Shown here piece by piece: positions 15,978 through 24,199 of a stretch of DNA of 64,000 nt. The stretch comes from CAVQCA01 sp963763115. Lineage in GTDB: Bacteria > Pseudomonadota > Gammaproteobacteria > UBA9214. The stretch spans positions 16,790 through 80,789 of the forward strand of contig CAVXNM010000028.1 of assembly GCA_963763115.1 (NCBI GenBank). Reading direction: 5' to 3'. Below the pieces are notes generated by a model that was not told where the DNA came from, did no database searches, and saw nothing but the letters and a program-made list of their open reading frames with translations. The position numbers and the translations under genes are program-made. The number at the start of each line of letters is the position of its first letter. The first letter of the stretch is position 1.

Positions 15978-16499
15978 TCAGCCTCCCAGGCGCAGACCGG
16001 TTTTTTTCAGGATGCGTGTGCTGAACAGGATGTCGAAACCACGCACACGCTCGCCCAACTGTTCCGCGATCCGGCCGATCTTCTGCCTTACCTCGTCCTG
16101 ACTGTGACCGTGCACCATGGCGAACAGGTTGTACGGCCAGTCCGGCAACTGCCGTGGGCGGTGATAGCAGTGGCTGACGATATCGAGCTCACCGACCTCC
16201 CGGCCGACCGCGGGGATGAGCTCATCCGGTACGTCCCATACCGACATGCCGTTGGCGACATAGCCCAGGCGGTAATGGTTGGGCACCACGCCGATGCGGC
16301 GGATGCGTCCGTCGGCCAGCATGGCGGTGATGCGTTCCATGATCCGTTCGGACGACTCCCCCAGTTCGCTCGCTACCCAGTGGTAGGGGCGCGGATCCAG
16401 CGGCAAGCCAGCCTGGGTGGCCAGCACGATGCGCCGGTCGAGTTTATCCAGGCTCTCGCGGCCGTGAAGCGGGACCGTGTTATGTGCGTCCTCAGACAT
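15978..16499 (-). CDS. nirH: siroheme decarboxylase subunit NirH
   Basis: AsnC/Lrp-like protein of 173 residues acting in the siroheme decarboxylase complex (siroheme to 12,18-didecarboxysiroheme) rather than in transcription. An N-terminal winged helix (DKLDRRIVLATQAGLPLDPR) is followed by an RAM-like alpha/beta domain with the family signature YRLGYVANGMSVWDVPDE and CYHRPRQLPDWPYNLFAMVH. The length and its position before nirJ fit NirH. It overlaps the nirG end by eight bases. Of the three siroheme decarboxylase genes here, NirH is most like the second half of NirDL (the NirL part). Confidence 0.88.
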   Translation of the reverse strand: MSEDAHNTVPLHGRESLDKLDRRIVLATQAGLPLDPRPYHWVASELGESSERIMERITAMLADGRIRRIGVVPNHYRLGYVANGMSVWDVPDELIPAVGREVGELDIVSHCYHRPRQLPDWPYNLFAMVHGHSQDEVRQKIGRIAEQLGERVRGFDILFSTRILKKTGLRLGG

Positions 16500-16935
16500 G
16501 GAAATGCAGCCCGACGTAGAATTCTTCCTGCTTGGGCAGGTTGAATACCCGGAGACCGGTTTGCATCTCGATGCGCTTGAGTGTCGCCTCCAGCGCCTGC
16601 GGCGTTTCTGTCGCCAATACGAACCACATGTTCATGGCATGGTTGCGCTGGTAGTTGTGCGCGACCTCGGGAAGGGCGTTGATCTCGGCCGCGACTGCCT
16701 CGAACCGTTCCGGTGGCACCTGCATGGCGCACAGGCTGAGGGCTCCGCCCAAGTTTTCGGCGTGAAACATCGGACCGAAGCGCGTCAGCAGACCGTCCTC
16801 GAGCATGCAGCAGAGGCGTGTGATCAGCTCGCTTTCGGTGCTGCCGAGGCGCTCCGCCAGCTCGCGGAACGGGTACTCGCACACCGGGAAACCGCCCTGC
16901 AACTCGTTGATGATGCGGCGGTCGAGCGCGTCCAT
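16492..16935 (-). CDS. nirG: siroheme decarboxylase subunit NirG
   Basis: 147-residue AsnC-like siroheme decarboxylase subunit. It has a winged helix at residues 1-50 (DALDRRIINELQGGFPVCEY) and the typical second domain (RFGPMFHAENLGGALSLCAM, then EVAHNYQRNHAMNMWFVLAT). The histidine-containing HNYQRNHAMNMWF segment is a shared catalytic-region signature of NirD/NirG-type subunits. The length equals the usual NirG. Its ATG overlaps the nirDL stop codon by one base (TGATG), indicating coupled translation. Confidence 0.88.
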   Translation of the reverse strand: MDALDRRIINELQGGFPVCEYPFRELAERLGSTESELITRLCCMLEDGLLTRFGPMFHAENLGGALSLCAMQVPPERFEAVAAEINALPEVAHNYQRNHAMNMWFVLATETPQALEATLKRIEMQTGLRVFNLPKQEEFYVGLHFHV

Positions 16936-17936
16936 CAGCGTCCCAGCCGGTAGCGCGCGCCGCGCTGCTTGAAGCGTCGTCCGCTGAATAGCACTGCGTG
17001 CCGGATATTGCCGAGCGCGAGTGCCTCCACCAGGCGGGCGATGCAGGCGAGTACCTCGTCGCGGTCCTGAGCATGCACCATGCAGAAGAGATTGTAGGGC
17101 CAGTCCGGCAGGCGCCGCGGGCGCTGGTAGCAGAGCGTGACGCAGTCGATATCACCAAGCTGCCGACCGATGTGTTCAACCCGCTCATCGGGTACGTCCC
17201 ACACCACCATCGCATTGGCGCGGTAGCCCAGTTCGTGATGGCGGACCACAACGCCGAGTCGCTTGATGATGCCGGCGTCGATCATCGCGCGCAGCCGCCC
17301 GATCACGGCCTGCTCCGTTATACCGAGGCGTGCACCGATTACCCGGTAGGGCCGCGTAACCAGCGGGAACCCCGCCTGGATGGCCTCGATCAGGTCCTCG
17401 GCAGCGCCCTGCACGGCCTTGCTCTCCCTGTCGTTCGCAGTGGTTGCGGTCGCCAAGCCAATGTCAGGCAACAATGCATGATCCGCCAGTGACATGCGGA
17501 ATCCGAGATCGATGTGATAATCCCGCACCAGCGGCAGAGAGAGCACGGCATGTCCGGTTTGTTGTGTTATCCGTGTGAGCGTCTCCGCGAGCGCGGCCTG
17601 GTCCGCGGCCGTGACCACGAACCACAGGTTGTAGCGGTGTTCACGTTCGTAATTGTGATTCACCTCCGCAAAACCGTTCACCACGCTGGCTACCGATTCC
17701 AGCTCCGCGGCCGGCACCTGCATGGCGGCGAGAGTGCTGGCACCGATGGTGTTGGGCCGGAACACCGGTCCGACGCGGCTTACCGCTCCCTGGAATTGCA
17801 GCTCCCGCAACCGTGCCAGCACCACGACCGTGTTCGTGTTGAGCCGTCGTGCGATCTGCGCAAAGGGCGTGGGGCTCAGCGGGAAATCGTGCTGAAAGTC
17901 GTTGAGCAGTCTTTCAGTCAACGGTTCCATAGTCAC
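16935..17936 (-). CDS. nirDL: fused siroheme decarboxylase subunits NirD-NirL
   Basis: 333 residues: an N-terminal NirD/NirG-type unit (about 1-150, with VNHNYEREHRYNLWFVVTA) joined by a linker to a C-terminal NirL/NirH-type unit (about 175-333, with HELGYRANAMVVWDVPDE and CYQRPRRLPDWPYNLFCMVH). In pseudomonads these are often two genes; the fused form occurs in other denitrifiers. Function is decarboxylation of siroheme. It overlaps the nirF stop codon by four bases (ATGA). Together with NirG and NirH all four subunit types are present. Confidence 0.9.
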   Translation of the reverse strand: MTMEPLTERLLNDFQHDFPLSPTPFAQIARRLNTNTVVVLARLRELQFQGAVSRVGPVFRPNTIGASTLAAMQVPAAELESVASVVNGFAEVNHNYEREHRYNLWFVVTAADQAALAETLTRITQQTGHAVLSLPLVRDYHIDLGFRMSLADHALLPDIGLATATTANDRESKAVQGAAEDLIEAIQAGFPLVTRPYRVIGARLGITEQAVIGRLRAMIDAGIIKRLGVVVRHHELGYRANAMVVWDVPDERVEHIGRQLGDIDCVTLCYQRPRRLPDWPYNLFCMVHAQDRDEVLACIARLVEALALGNIRHAVLFSGRRFKQRGARYRLGR

Positions 17937-19096
17937 AGTCCGGTGCGGTGGGCCCGGTCGGTAAAGAAGATGCCGCTCGGTTTGGCCGCCGGCAGTTCGC
18001 CGGTCTTCTCCAGGGTGCGTGTGTCGTAGATCTCGACGCGGTCGTCATCGCGCACCGACACCCAGATCTTCTCGCCGCGCGGCGTGAACTCCATGTGCAG
18101 CACCGCCTTGCCGGGCTTAAGGGTTTTGATGACGGCATGCGATTCGGCATCGATGACCTGCACGGTGTCGTTGTCCGGATGGGCGAAGTTGACCCAGACC
18201 TGCCGCCCGTCCGGGCGCGCCATGACGAATACCGGCTGGCCATACACCGGGATGGCAGCCACCTGCTGCCAGGTGGTGGTATCAACCACCAGCACCTTGT
18301 GTTCACCAACCGCGGGCAGGAAGGTTTGTGTGCCGGCGAGCGTCCAGCCTTCCAGGTGCGGCATCTTGTAGACCGGCAACTTCTCATCGTGGGCCGCGTA
18401 GCCGGCAAGAATCCGGCGGACGCCGTTTTCCGGATGCCACAGATCGAGCAGCGCCAGGCTGTCTTCGCCGAACAGTCCGGCGATGTAGTAGCGTCCATCG
18501 GGGGTGATCAGTCCATCGTAGGGCGCGCGCCCGATGTTCCTGAAGCGGGTGATCGCCGGCTTGTGCGGATCGGTCAGATCCGCAATCCAGACCTCGTCGG
18601 CGTCATAGAGACTGAAGACGAAGCGGTTGCCCGGGGCGTCCACCAGCCCAACGACCTTGGAGAGCCTGCCCGGCTGGTATTCGGCCGGGATGTTGGCCAC
18701 CGGTTCGAGCGTTTCGGCGTCAAATACCCTCACGCCGCCGGGTTCGTAGTTGGAAACGGCGACGAGACGGCCGTCCTGGGAGATGGCGCCGCCGATGCTG
18801 TTGCCCGACTGCAGAATGCGCTTGACGAGGGCACCGCTCAAAAGATCCACTTTGGTCAGGCCGCCGTCGCGGCCAAATACGTAGGCGTAGCGTTCATCGC
18901 GGGAGAACACCACCGATGCGTGCGACAGGTCGCCGAGCCCGTCGACTTCCGCGAGGCGCGTGTCGGTGCTGTGCTCAATGACCAGCAGCTGCCCGCTGGC
19001 GCGTTCCACGACGACACCGAGATCACCCGTGCCGCGTGGCTGTGCGGACGCGGGGAGGGCGATGAGCAGCAAAATTAGGGACAGCAGAAATCTCAC
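17933..19096 (-). CDS. nirF: NirF, heme d1 biosynthesis propeller protein
   Basis: 387-residue periplasmic beta-propeller of the cd1 family without a cytochrome c domain, thought to act as a dehydrogenase late in heme d1 synthesis. The signal peptide (FLLSLILLLIALPASA) starts directly after a GTG start at 19096, which overlaps the nirC stop codon. This start was chosen because it removes about 100 residues of out-of-place sequence and gives a clean signal. Blade motifs include SRDERYAYVFGRDGGLTKVD and PDGRYYIAGLFGEDSLALLD; histidines in AHDEKLPVYKMPHLEGW are candidates for d1 ligation. Length is typical for NirF. Confidence 0.9.
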   Translation of the reverse strand: MRFLLSLILLLIALPASAQPRGTGDLGVVVERASGQLLVIEHSTDTRLAEVDGLGDLSHASVVFSRDERYAYVFGRDGGLTKVDLLSGALVKRILQSGNSIGGAISQDGRLVAVSNYEPGGVRVFDAETLEPVANIPAEYQPGRLSKVVGLVDAPGNRFVFSLYDADEVWIADLTDPHKPAITRFRNIGRAPYDGLITPDGRYYIAGLFGEDSLALLDLWHPENGVRRILAGYAAHDEKLPVYKMPHLEGWTLAGTQTFLPAVGEHKVLVVDTTTWQQVAAIPVYGQPVFVMARPDGRQVWVNFAHPDNDTVQVIDAESHAVIKTLKPGKAVLHMEFTPRGEKIWVSVRDDDRVEIYDTRTLEKTGELPAAKPSGIFFTDRAHRTGL

Positions 19097-19416
19097 GGGC
19101 GTTTTTCTCCTCCGATCATGTAGTCCACCAGCCAGGCAATATCGGACTGGCTCAGCAGCGGTTTCCACGGCGGCATGGGAGTTCCGGGGCGTCCCCCGCT
19201 CACCGTCGCGATCAGCTGTTCGCGTGGTTTTCCCTGCAGGGCCTGCGGCGTCAGTGCGGGTCCGAGGCCGCCGGTCAGGCGTATGCCGTGACAGGAGCCG
19301 CAGTCCTGGAGCAGGAGGTTGTGCAGTTCCGCCTGGCGTTCGGTGGTCAGCGCTTCCGCGGCGGCGGCACCGCCCGGCAGCAGACAGGCGCATAGCAGCA
19401 GGCAGGAGCTACGCAT
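19093..19416 (-). CDS. nirC: NirC, monoheme cytochrome c
   Basis: 107-residue periplasmic c-type cytochrome with a signal peptide (residues 1-19, ending GGAAAAEA), one heme site CGSCHG near residue 39, and the distal methionine in GTPMPPW near residue 79. NirC can donate electrons to NirS and is linked to heme d1 maturation. It is the first gene after nirS in the same direction, with a 170-base gap containing a hairpin, and its stop overlaps the nirF GTG start. Confidence 0.9.
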   Translation of the reverse strand: MRSSCLLLCACLLPGGAAAAEALTTERQAELHNLLLQDCGSCHGIRLTGGLGPALTPQALQGKPREQLIATVSGGRPGTPMPPWKPLLSQSDIAWLVDYMIGGEKRP

Positions 19417-19545
19417 GGCGAAATTGCATCTGATGGATAACGGGCCTTAACCCGTCGGATTTGCCCGTCAGCGTCATCATGACGCCGACGATATGAATCA
19501 ATGTTTGAGTCATGACCAGGCCAGTATTTATTGCGGGTCCAGGCT

Positions 19546-19575
19546 GCGGGAAGGAGCGTCGTATCTCCTCCCCGC
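19546..19575 (-). promoter_or_regulatory. hairpin between nirS and nirC
   Basis: An 11-base stem (GCGGGGAGGAG against CTCCTTCCCGC on the minus strand, one G-T pair) with an eight-base loop, starting 12 bases after the nirS stop. No T run follows, so it is more likely an mRNA stabiliser or leaky stop than a strong terminator. Such a structure would let nirS be expressed above the downstream biosynthesis genes. Confidence 0.55.
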
Positions 19576-19586
19576 AATGTGTCGCC

Positions 19587-21317
19587 TCAGTAGATGTCGT
19601 TCATGGTGTTGCGGACGTTGAACTTGCCGGTCGGCGTCACCAGCCGCTTGTCCTTGATCACCGTCTTCAGCGTGCGGGTCTTGTCATCCACCACCACGAT
19701 GGCGGATTCCTCATCCTTGCCGCTCCAGACCGAGAACCAGACCTCGTCGCCGGCGGCATTGTATTCCGGCTGTACGACGCGCTTCGGTCCCTCGCCCAGG
19801 CCTGCCCATTCGGCGATCGGCAATACCTCATAGCCCTTCTCGAGGTTGTTCACGTCGTAGACCGCGACGCTCTGGCTGATTTTCGCATCCGGGTTGAGTG
19901 GCGAATCCACCCACAGGTTGTTCGACCTGGGGTTCGACTTGACGAACAGCGATCCGCCGCCCTGGCCCTTCAGCGTGCGCACCACCTTCCAGGCATTCGC
20001 CTTGTGGCCCTTCGGGTCGGTGCCGATCATGGTCACATTTTCGTTACCGAGCGCGCTGGTGACCCAGACCGGTCCGTATTTCGGATCCTTGATGTTCGCG
20101 CCGCGTCCCGGGTGCGGGATCTCGGTGACATCAACCAGCGCTTCCAGATTGTCGTCCTTGGAGTCGATCACCGCGATCTTGTTGGACTTGTTGGCCGCCG
20201 TCAGGAAATAACGCTGGGTCGAGTCCCAGCCGCCGTCATGCAGGTAGCGCGCGGCGGGGATCTCGGTGACCTTGAGGTTATCGATATCCTCATAATTCAC
20301 CATCAACACCTTGCCGGTTTCCTTCACGTTGATGATGAACTCGGGATGTTCATGTGAGGCAACAATCGCCGCTACGCGCGGCTCCGGATGGTATTCCTGG
20401 GTATCGACGGTCATGCCGCGGGTGGAGACGATCTTCAGCGGCTCCAGGGTGTCGCCGTCCATGATCACGTACTGCGGTGGCCAGTAGGAACCCGCGACGG
20501 CGTACTTGTCCTCCCAGCCCTTGTACTTGGAGGTCTCGACGGACCGCGCCTCCAGTCCGATCTTGAGTACCGCGACGTTGTCGGGCTTTTCCATCCACAG
20601 ATCGATCAGGTTGAGCAGCCCGTCGCGCCCGATCACGTACAGGTAGCGACCCGAGGCGGAATAGCGCGAGATGTGCACCGCATAGCCGGTGTCGATTACA
20701 TTGATGATTTGTTTGGTATCGCCATCGATCAGGGCGATCTGCCCGGCATCGCGCAACGTTACCGAGAACAGATTGTCGAGGTTGTAGTTGTTCATTTTCT
20801 TTTTGGGACGATCCTCCGGCGGTACCAGGACCTTCCAGGTTGCTTTCATCTCCTTCATGCCGAACTCCGGCGGTATCGGCGGCTCGTTCATCAGGTATTT
20901 GGCCATGAGGGTGACTTCCTCCTCGGTGAGCTGGCCTGATGAGCCCCAGTTCGGCATGCCCGCCGGGGAGCCGAAATTGATGAATACCTTCAGGTAATCC
21001 ATACCCTTGGGTTGAGTGATGTCCGGTGTCAGCGGTTTGCCGGTCGCGCCCTTGCGCAGCACGCCGTGGCAGCCGGCACAGCGTTCGAAGTAGATCTGCT
21101 TTGCCCTCGTAAACTCGGCTTCGGTCAGAACCGGGGCGCCGGGCGTTATCACGTCCTTCGAACCTTCCTGCAAGGGAACCGGAGCACCTTTGTAGCGCAT
21201 TTCTCCCGGCGTCGTGCCAGGATGTCCGGATTCGTCGGCGGCGTTGGCCCCAACCGCGACAAGCGAGAACATGCCCAGCGCCATGGTGCGCGCGATTCGT
21301 TTCGTTATGTCGTTCAT
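19587..21317 (-). CDS. nirS: cytochrome cd1 nitrite reductase NirS
   Basis: Periplasmic dissimilatory nitrite reductase that reduces nitrite to NO; 576 residues, as usual. A signal peptide ends at GANA-AD (about residue 26). The cytochrome c domain has CAGCHG near residue 77, followed by the eight-bladed d1 propeller. The d1 ligand histidine lies in VHISRYSASGRYLYVIGRDG, and the two active-site histidines are in ASHEHPEF and RYLHDGGWDS. The start at 21317 has a strong AGGAGG site ten bases upstream; an in-frame ATG at 21398 lies within the DNR box and would spoil the signal peptide. Transcription is from the DNR-type promoter just upstream. Confidence 0.96.
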   Translation of the reverse strand: MNDITKRIARTMALGMFSLVAVGANAADESGHPGTTPGEMRYKGAPVPLQEGSKDVITPGAPVLTEAEFTRAKQIYFERCAGCHGVLRKGATGKPLTPDITQPKGMDYLKVFINFGSPAGMPNWGSSGQLTEEEVTLMAKYLMNEPPIPPEFGMKEMKATWKVLVPPEDRPKKKMNNYNLDNLFSVTLRDAGQIALIDGDTKQIINVIDTGYAVHISRYSASGRYLYVIGRDGLLNLIDLWMEKPDNVAVLKIGLEARSVETSKYKGWEDKYAVAGSYWPPQYVIMDGDTLEPLKIVSTRGMTVDTQEYHPEPRVAAIVASHEHPEFIINVKETGKVLMVNYEDIDNLKVTEIPAARYLHDGGWDSTQRYFLTAANKSNKIAVIDSKDDNLEALVDVTEIPHPGRGANIKDPKYGPVWVTSALGNENVTMIGTDPKGHKANAWKVVRTLKGQGGGSLFVKSNPRSNNLWVDSPLNPDAKISQSVAVYDVNNLEKGYEVLPIAEWAGLGEGPKRVVQPEYNAAGDEVWFSVWSGKDEESAIVVVDDKTRTLKTVIKDKRLVTPTGKFNVRNTMNDIY

Positions 21318-21348
21318 CGTCGTTATTCCTCCTGGTCGGGGTCTCGTA

Positions 21349-21398
21349 AGAGGCGATACTACAAACTCCGCGCGGCGGTGCTCCTTGACATAGGTCAA
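21349..21398 (-). promoter_or_regulatory. DNR box and promoter of nirS
   Basis: TTGACATAGGTCAA at 21385-21398 is a perfect 5-4-5 inverted repeat of the DNR/NNR type (TTGAC-N4-GTCAA). On the minus strand TAGTAT (21361-21356) lies within one base of the position expected for a -10 element of a class II site, predicting a transcript start near 21349 and a leader of about 32 bases. Confidence 0.82.
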
Positions 21399-21419
21399 GA
21401 CCGGAATTTCCGCGAGCCT

Positions 21420-23084
21420 TCAGGCATCCTTGCCCACGGTGCTAACGGGGGTACCGCTGTCCGGTGAGATCATGATGCGATCGAGCGCCTGCCGGCTCTG
21501 TTCCCGGCGCCGGCGTTTATCGGCGAGCGGTGGGCAGCGGACCTCGTTCCAGTAGGTCACCTGGCAATCCAGGCAGTAGTGGCATTCGTTGGGGTTGATT
21601 TCGCCGGTGGGCCGGATCGCCTGTACCTCGCACTGTTTCTCGCAGATCTGGCAGGGGCGTCCGCATTCCTTGCGCCGGCGCAGCCAGTCGAAGATTCGCA
21701 GCGGCGCCGGGATCGCCAGGGCAGCGCCCAGGGCACAGAGGTATTTGCAATAGAACTTGCGATTGAAGACCGCGATAGCGATCAGACCCAGGGCATAGAT
21801 CAGGTAGATCCCGTCCCGCTGGAAGTGCAGTACGATGGCCGTTTTGAAGGGCTCGACCTCGGCGGCCTTGGCGGCATGGCCGATGGACTGCAACGACAGG
21901 CCGAACAGGGCGACGAAGATCACGTACTTCACCGCCCACAGTCGCTCGTGAACCACATCCGGAAAGTTCCAGGCCGGAAGTTTCAGGCGCTGCGCCAGCT
22001 GATGAAGCAGTTCCTGCAGGGCGCCGAAGGGGCAAAGCCAGCCACAATAGACACCGCGCCCCCACAGCAGCAGCGTCAGCGCCACGAAGGCCCAGAGGAT
22101 GAAGATCAGCGGGTCGACCAGGAAGGCTTCCCAGGAAAACTGGTGCAGGATGGCGTTGATGAAGGTCAGTACATGGATGACCGAGAGCTGCGCCAGTGTG
22201 TACCAGCCGATGAAGAACAGGGTAAAGACCAGGTAGCCAGTCCGGATATATGTCAGCAGGCGGGGCCGGCGCGTTAGCCAGTCCTGGAACAGCAGGATCA
22301 GAGTCAGCACGAACAGCGCGACCGTCAGTACGGCGATCTGCCAGGCGCGCTCGCGCCATACCGAGACCCAGAAGGGTTCGCTACTGGCGCCGAGCCACCA
22401 CACCGGCGCCGGTTGTCCACCCGTTGTTCCGGGCGTGTCATGATTAGCCGCTTCCTGTCCCCTGGCCGGTCCCGTGGTCGTCACCGGTACACCGCGCGAC
22501 TTGGCCACTTGTTGCACCGAGCGCATGACCGTGGCGTTCATGACCATGGCGGTAATGGTCGCCCCGGTGATGCCGTCGACGGTCACGTACCCATCGCGCG
22601 GCGCGCCGCCGATTTTCACCTTGTCGAGCACGGAAACGCCGCGGTACTGGTCGGCATAATGCTTCAGGTCCTGTTCGGAGACACCCACGACGAGAATCGG
22701 TTCCTCGTGCTTGATGACCTCCAGTCCGGTGAGTCTGCCCGCGAGATCGAAACCGACAAGGAGCATGACGGGTTTACCGGAGTAGGCCGGAATTTGCACG
22801 ACGTCTGTGGTGCGCAGCACATAGCCCAGCAGTTCTCCCTCATGGTAGACGGGTGCGGCCAGGGGGTCACCCTCGAACGCACCAACCTGGTCGGCCTGCG
22901 GGAAGAACGTTCGGGCGAGATCGGAAACGATGTCGGCCCCGGCGGCAGTGAATGCAGCACTTGTCAGCAGCGCGAGCAGCAGCCGTGGAAGGTGGTGCCG
23001 GAGCGCACGCCACATCGCGTGCTTCCGGGCGCTGCCGCGGGTTACAGGCCTGATCTCGTGCACTGCCCTCGATTTCATGGACAT
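21420..23084 (-). CDS. nirI: NirI/NosR-family membrane flavo-iron-sulfur protein
   Basis: 554-residue membrane protein needed for expression or electron supply of nitrite or nitrous oxide reductase. A signal/anchor helix (residues 30-50) leads to a periplasmic FMN-binding domain (about 65-195) with the covalent-flavin motif T173-GATIT. Then come about five or six helices with CGWLCPFG (near 360) and CKYLCALG (near 455), and C-terminal cysteines CGRPCQICEKQC and CHYCLDC for two [4Fe-4S] clusters. It lies directly upstream of nirS and no nosZ is present, which favours NirI over NosR. It is shorter than typical NosR (about 700), mainly in the periplasmic part. The start is uncertain: no ribosome binding site at 23084. 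Confidence 0.83.
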   Translation of the reverse strand: MSMKSRAVHEIRPVTRGSARKHAMWRALRHHLPRLLLALLTSAAFTAAGADIVSDLARTFFPQADQVGAFEGDPLAAPVYHEGELLGYVLRTTDVVQIPAYSGKPVMLLVGFDLAGRLTGLEVIKHEEPILVVGVSEQDLKHYADQYRGVSVLDKVKIGGAPRDGYVTVDGITGATITAMVMNATVMRSVQQVAKSRGVPVTTTGPARGQEAANHDTPGTTGGQPAPVWWLGASSEPFWVSVWRERAWQIAVLTVALFVLTLILLFQDWLTRRPRLLTYIRTGYLVFTLFFIGWYTLAQLSVIHVLTFINAILHQFSWEAFLVDPLIFILWAFVALTLLLWGRGVYCGWLCPFGALQELLHQLAQRLKLPAWNFPDVVHERLWAVKYVIFVALFGLSLQSIGHAAKAAEVEPFKTAIVLHFQRDGIYLIYALGLIAIAVFNRKFYCKYLCALGAALAIPAPLRIFDWLRRRKECGRPCQICEKQCEVQAIRPTGEINPNECHYCLDCQVTYWNEVRCPPLADKRRRREQSRQALDRIMISPDSGTPVSTVGKDA

Positions 23085-23238
23085 GCGGTCGGTTATCGTT
23101 GGTAATTAATGGTAATCGTGGCCGAACACGACAACATGCCGGTTACCGCGACATCGTCACCGGATTTGTAAATGCGGCCTTTCATCCCTGTTGCCGGCGT
23201 GGATTGCTTTCGATTGTTGCGCAGCAGGTACCCCGCAT

Positions 23239-23288
23239 TGCGCGCATTATCCCGACCGGGCCGACCTGGCGTCCTTGACTTATATCAA
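23239..23288 (-). promoter_or_regulatory. DNR box and promoter of nirI
   Basis: TTGACTTATATCAA at 23275-23288 matches TTGAT-N4-ATCAA with one change. On the minus strand GATAAT (23251-23246) sits about where a class II -10 hexamer is expected, giving a start near 23239 and a leader of roughly 155 bases before nirI. Confidence 0.75.
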
Positions 23289-23653
23289 GATCACCAGTCA
23301 CATCCGGTCCGGCGTGTCTTTTGTCACCATGAGGTCCGGGAGTTAGCCGGAGTCATAGTCAACATCCCATTCATGCCACGGGTGCAGTACCCGGGATGAG
23401 GAAACCGGCGCGTCCCTGGGCATGCCATTGGGCGGCTACCCGGTGCGTACTCAATGGCATCAGGGCTTACCCGATATCCGGTTCGGCGGCATGGGCTTGC
23501 GCGAGACGCGCTAAATACCGGTTTTAAAATTTCCCTAACAAATCACCTGTAGCATGACCGCTGGGGTCGGGAACTTTTTATCAGGTTCCGGGTTTAAGCA
23601 AGTATCTCATCAGGTCTTGCTGCGCTTTTCGGAAAAACAGAAAGGTAATGCTC

Positions 23654-23878
23654 ATGCGCGTCGCGTCAGAAATTATTCTGCAACTCAGTATCGAGCAGGA
23701 AGCGGATGGTATCCCCTGGCCGCATCCATGGGATCACTATCCCTTTATGTTGAACGGTAACTGCGTCTGGCTGCGATACCAGGAACTTGACTCCGTAAAG
23801 CGCAGGAAAATCAGGGATGCCCTTGTTCACATTGAACGCAGACTTGGAATGCTTGGAGTGTCGTCCAGGTTCGCCTGA
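23654..23878 (+). CDS. possible small protein of unknown function
   Basis: 74 residues starting MRVASEIILQLSIEQEADG, with a tryptophan-rich middle (IPWPHPWDHYPFMLNGNCVW) and a basic helix (KRRKIRDALVHIERRLGML). An AAAGGT stretch lies about nine bases before the ATG. The composition is protein-like, but the family is not recognised. It is isolated between nirI and pstS. Confidence 0.4.
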   Translation: MRVASEIILQLSIEQEADGIPWPHPWDHYPFMLNGNCVWLRYQELDSVKRRKIRDALVHIERRLGMLGVSSRFA

Positions 23879-23990
23879 AATATACGGTGTAACCCGGGTT
23901 CGGATTGCCTTCACATACGGACGAACCCGGTACTGGCCTCGAAGTCCGGCACCCTGCGTGCCGCCACCGGGTAAACTGTCCAATCCCTTC

Positions 23991-24008
23991 CTGTCACATT
24001 CCTGTAAT
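23991..24008 (+). promoter_or_regulatory. Pho box upstream of pstS
   Basis: CTGTCACATTCCTGTAAT consists of two direct CTGT(C/A)A-type units 11 bases apart, the arrangement bound by PhoB. It lies about 190 bases before the pstS ATG. AT-rich sequence at 24090-24150 provides room for a promoter. Confidence 0.6.
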
Positions 24009-24199
24009 CTGCATCGCTCACCATGGACAGCTTCGCATCGCGCGTTTCGCGTCAGCGTAGTATTAATCCCGTTGTAAGCAAATGATCTGATCCTAATAAA
24101 ACGCTAATATTCGAAACACATAATTTCAAGCTAATACATGTATTCCAGATCCAGATCCATTCCACCAAACTCGTCAACCGATCAGGAGCATCCACAGTC

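Larger units (their letters stand above)
23085..24199. other. divergent intergenic region between nirI and pstS
   Basis: Contains the nirI promoter, one possible small gene (23654-23878) and the Pho box of pstS. Between 23300 and 23640 nothing protein-like was found on either strand. Confidence 0.6.
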
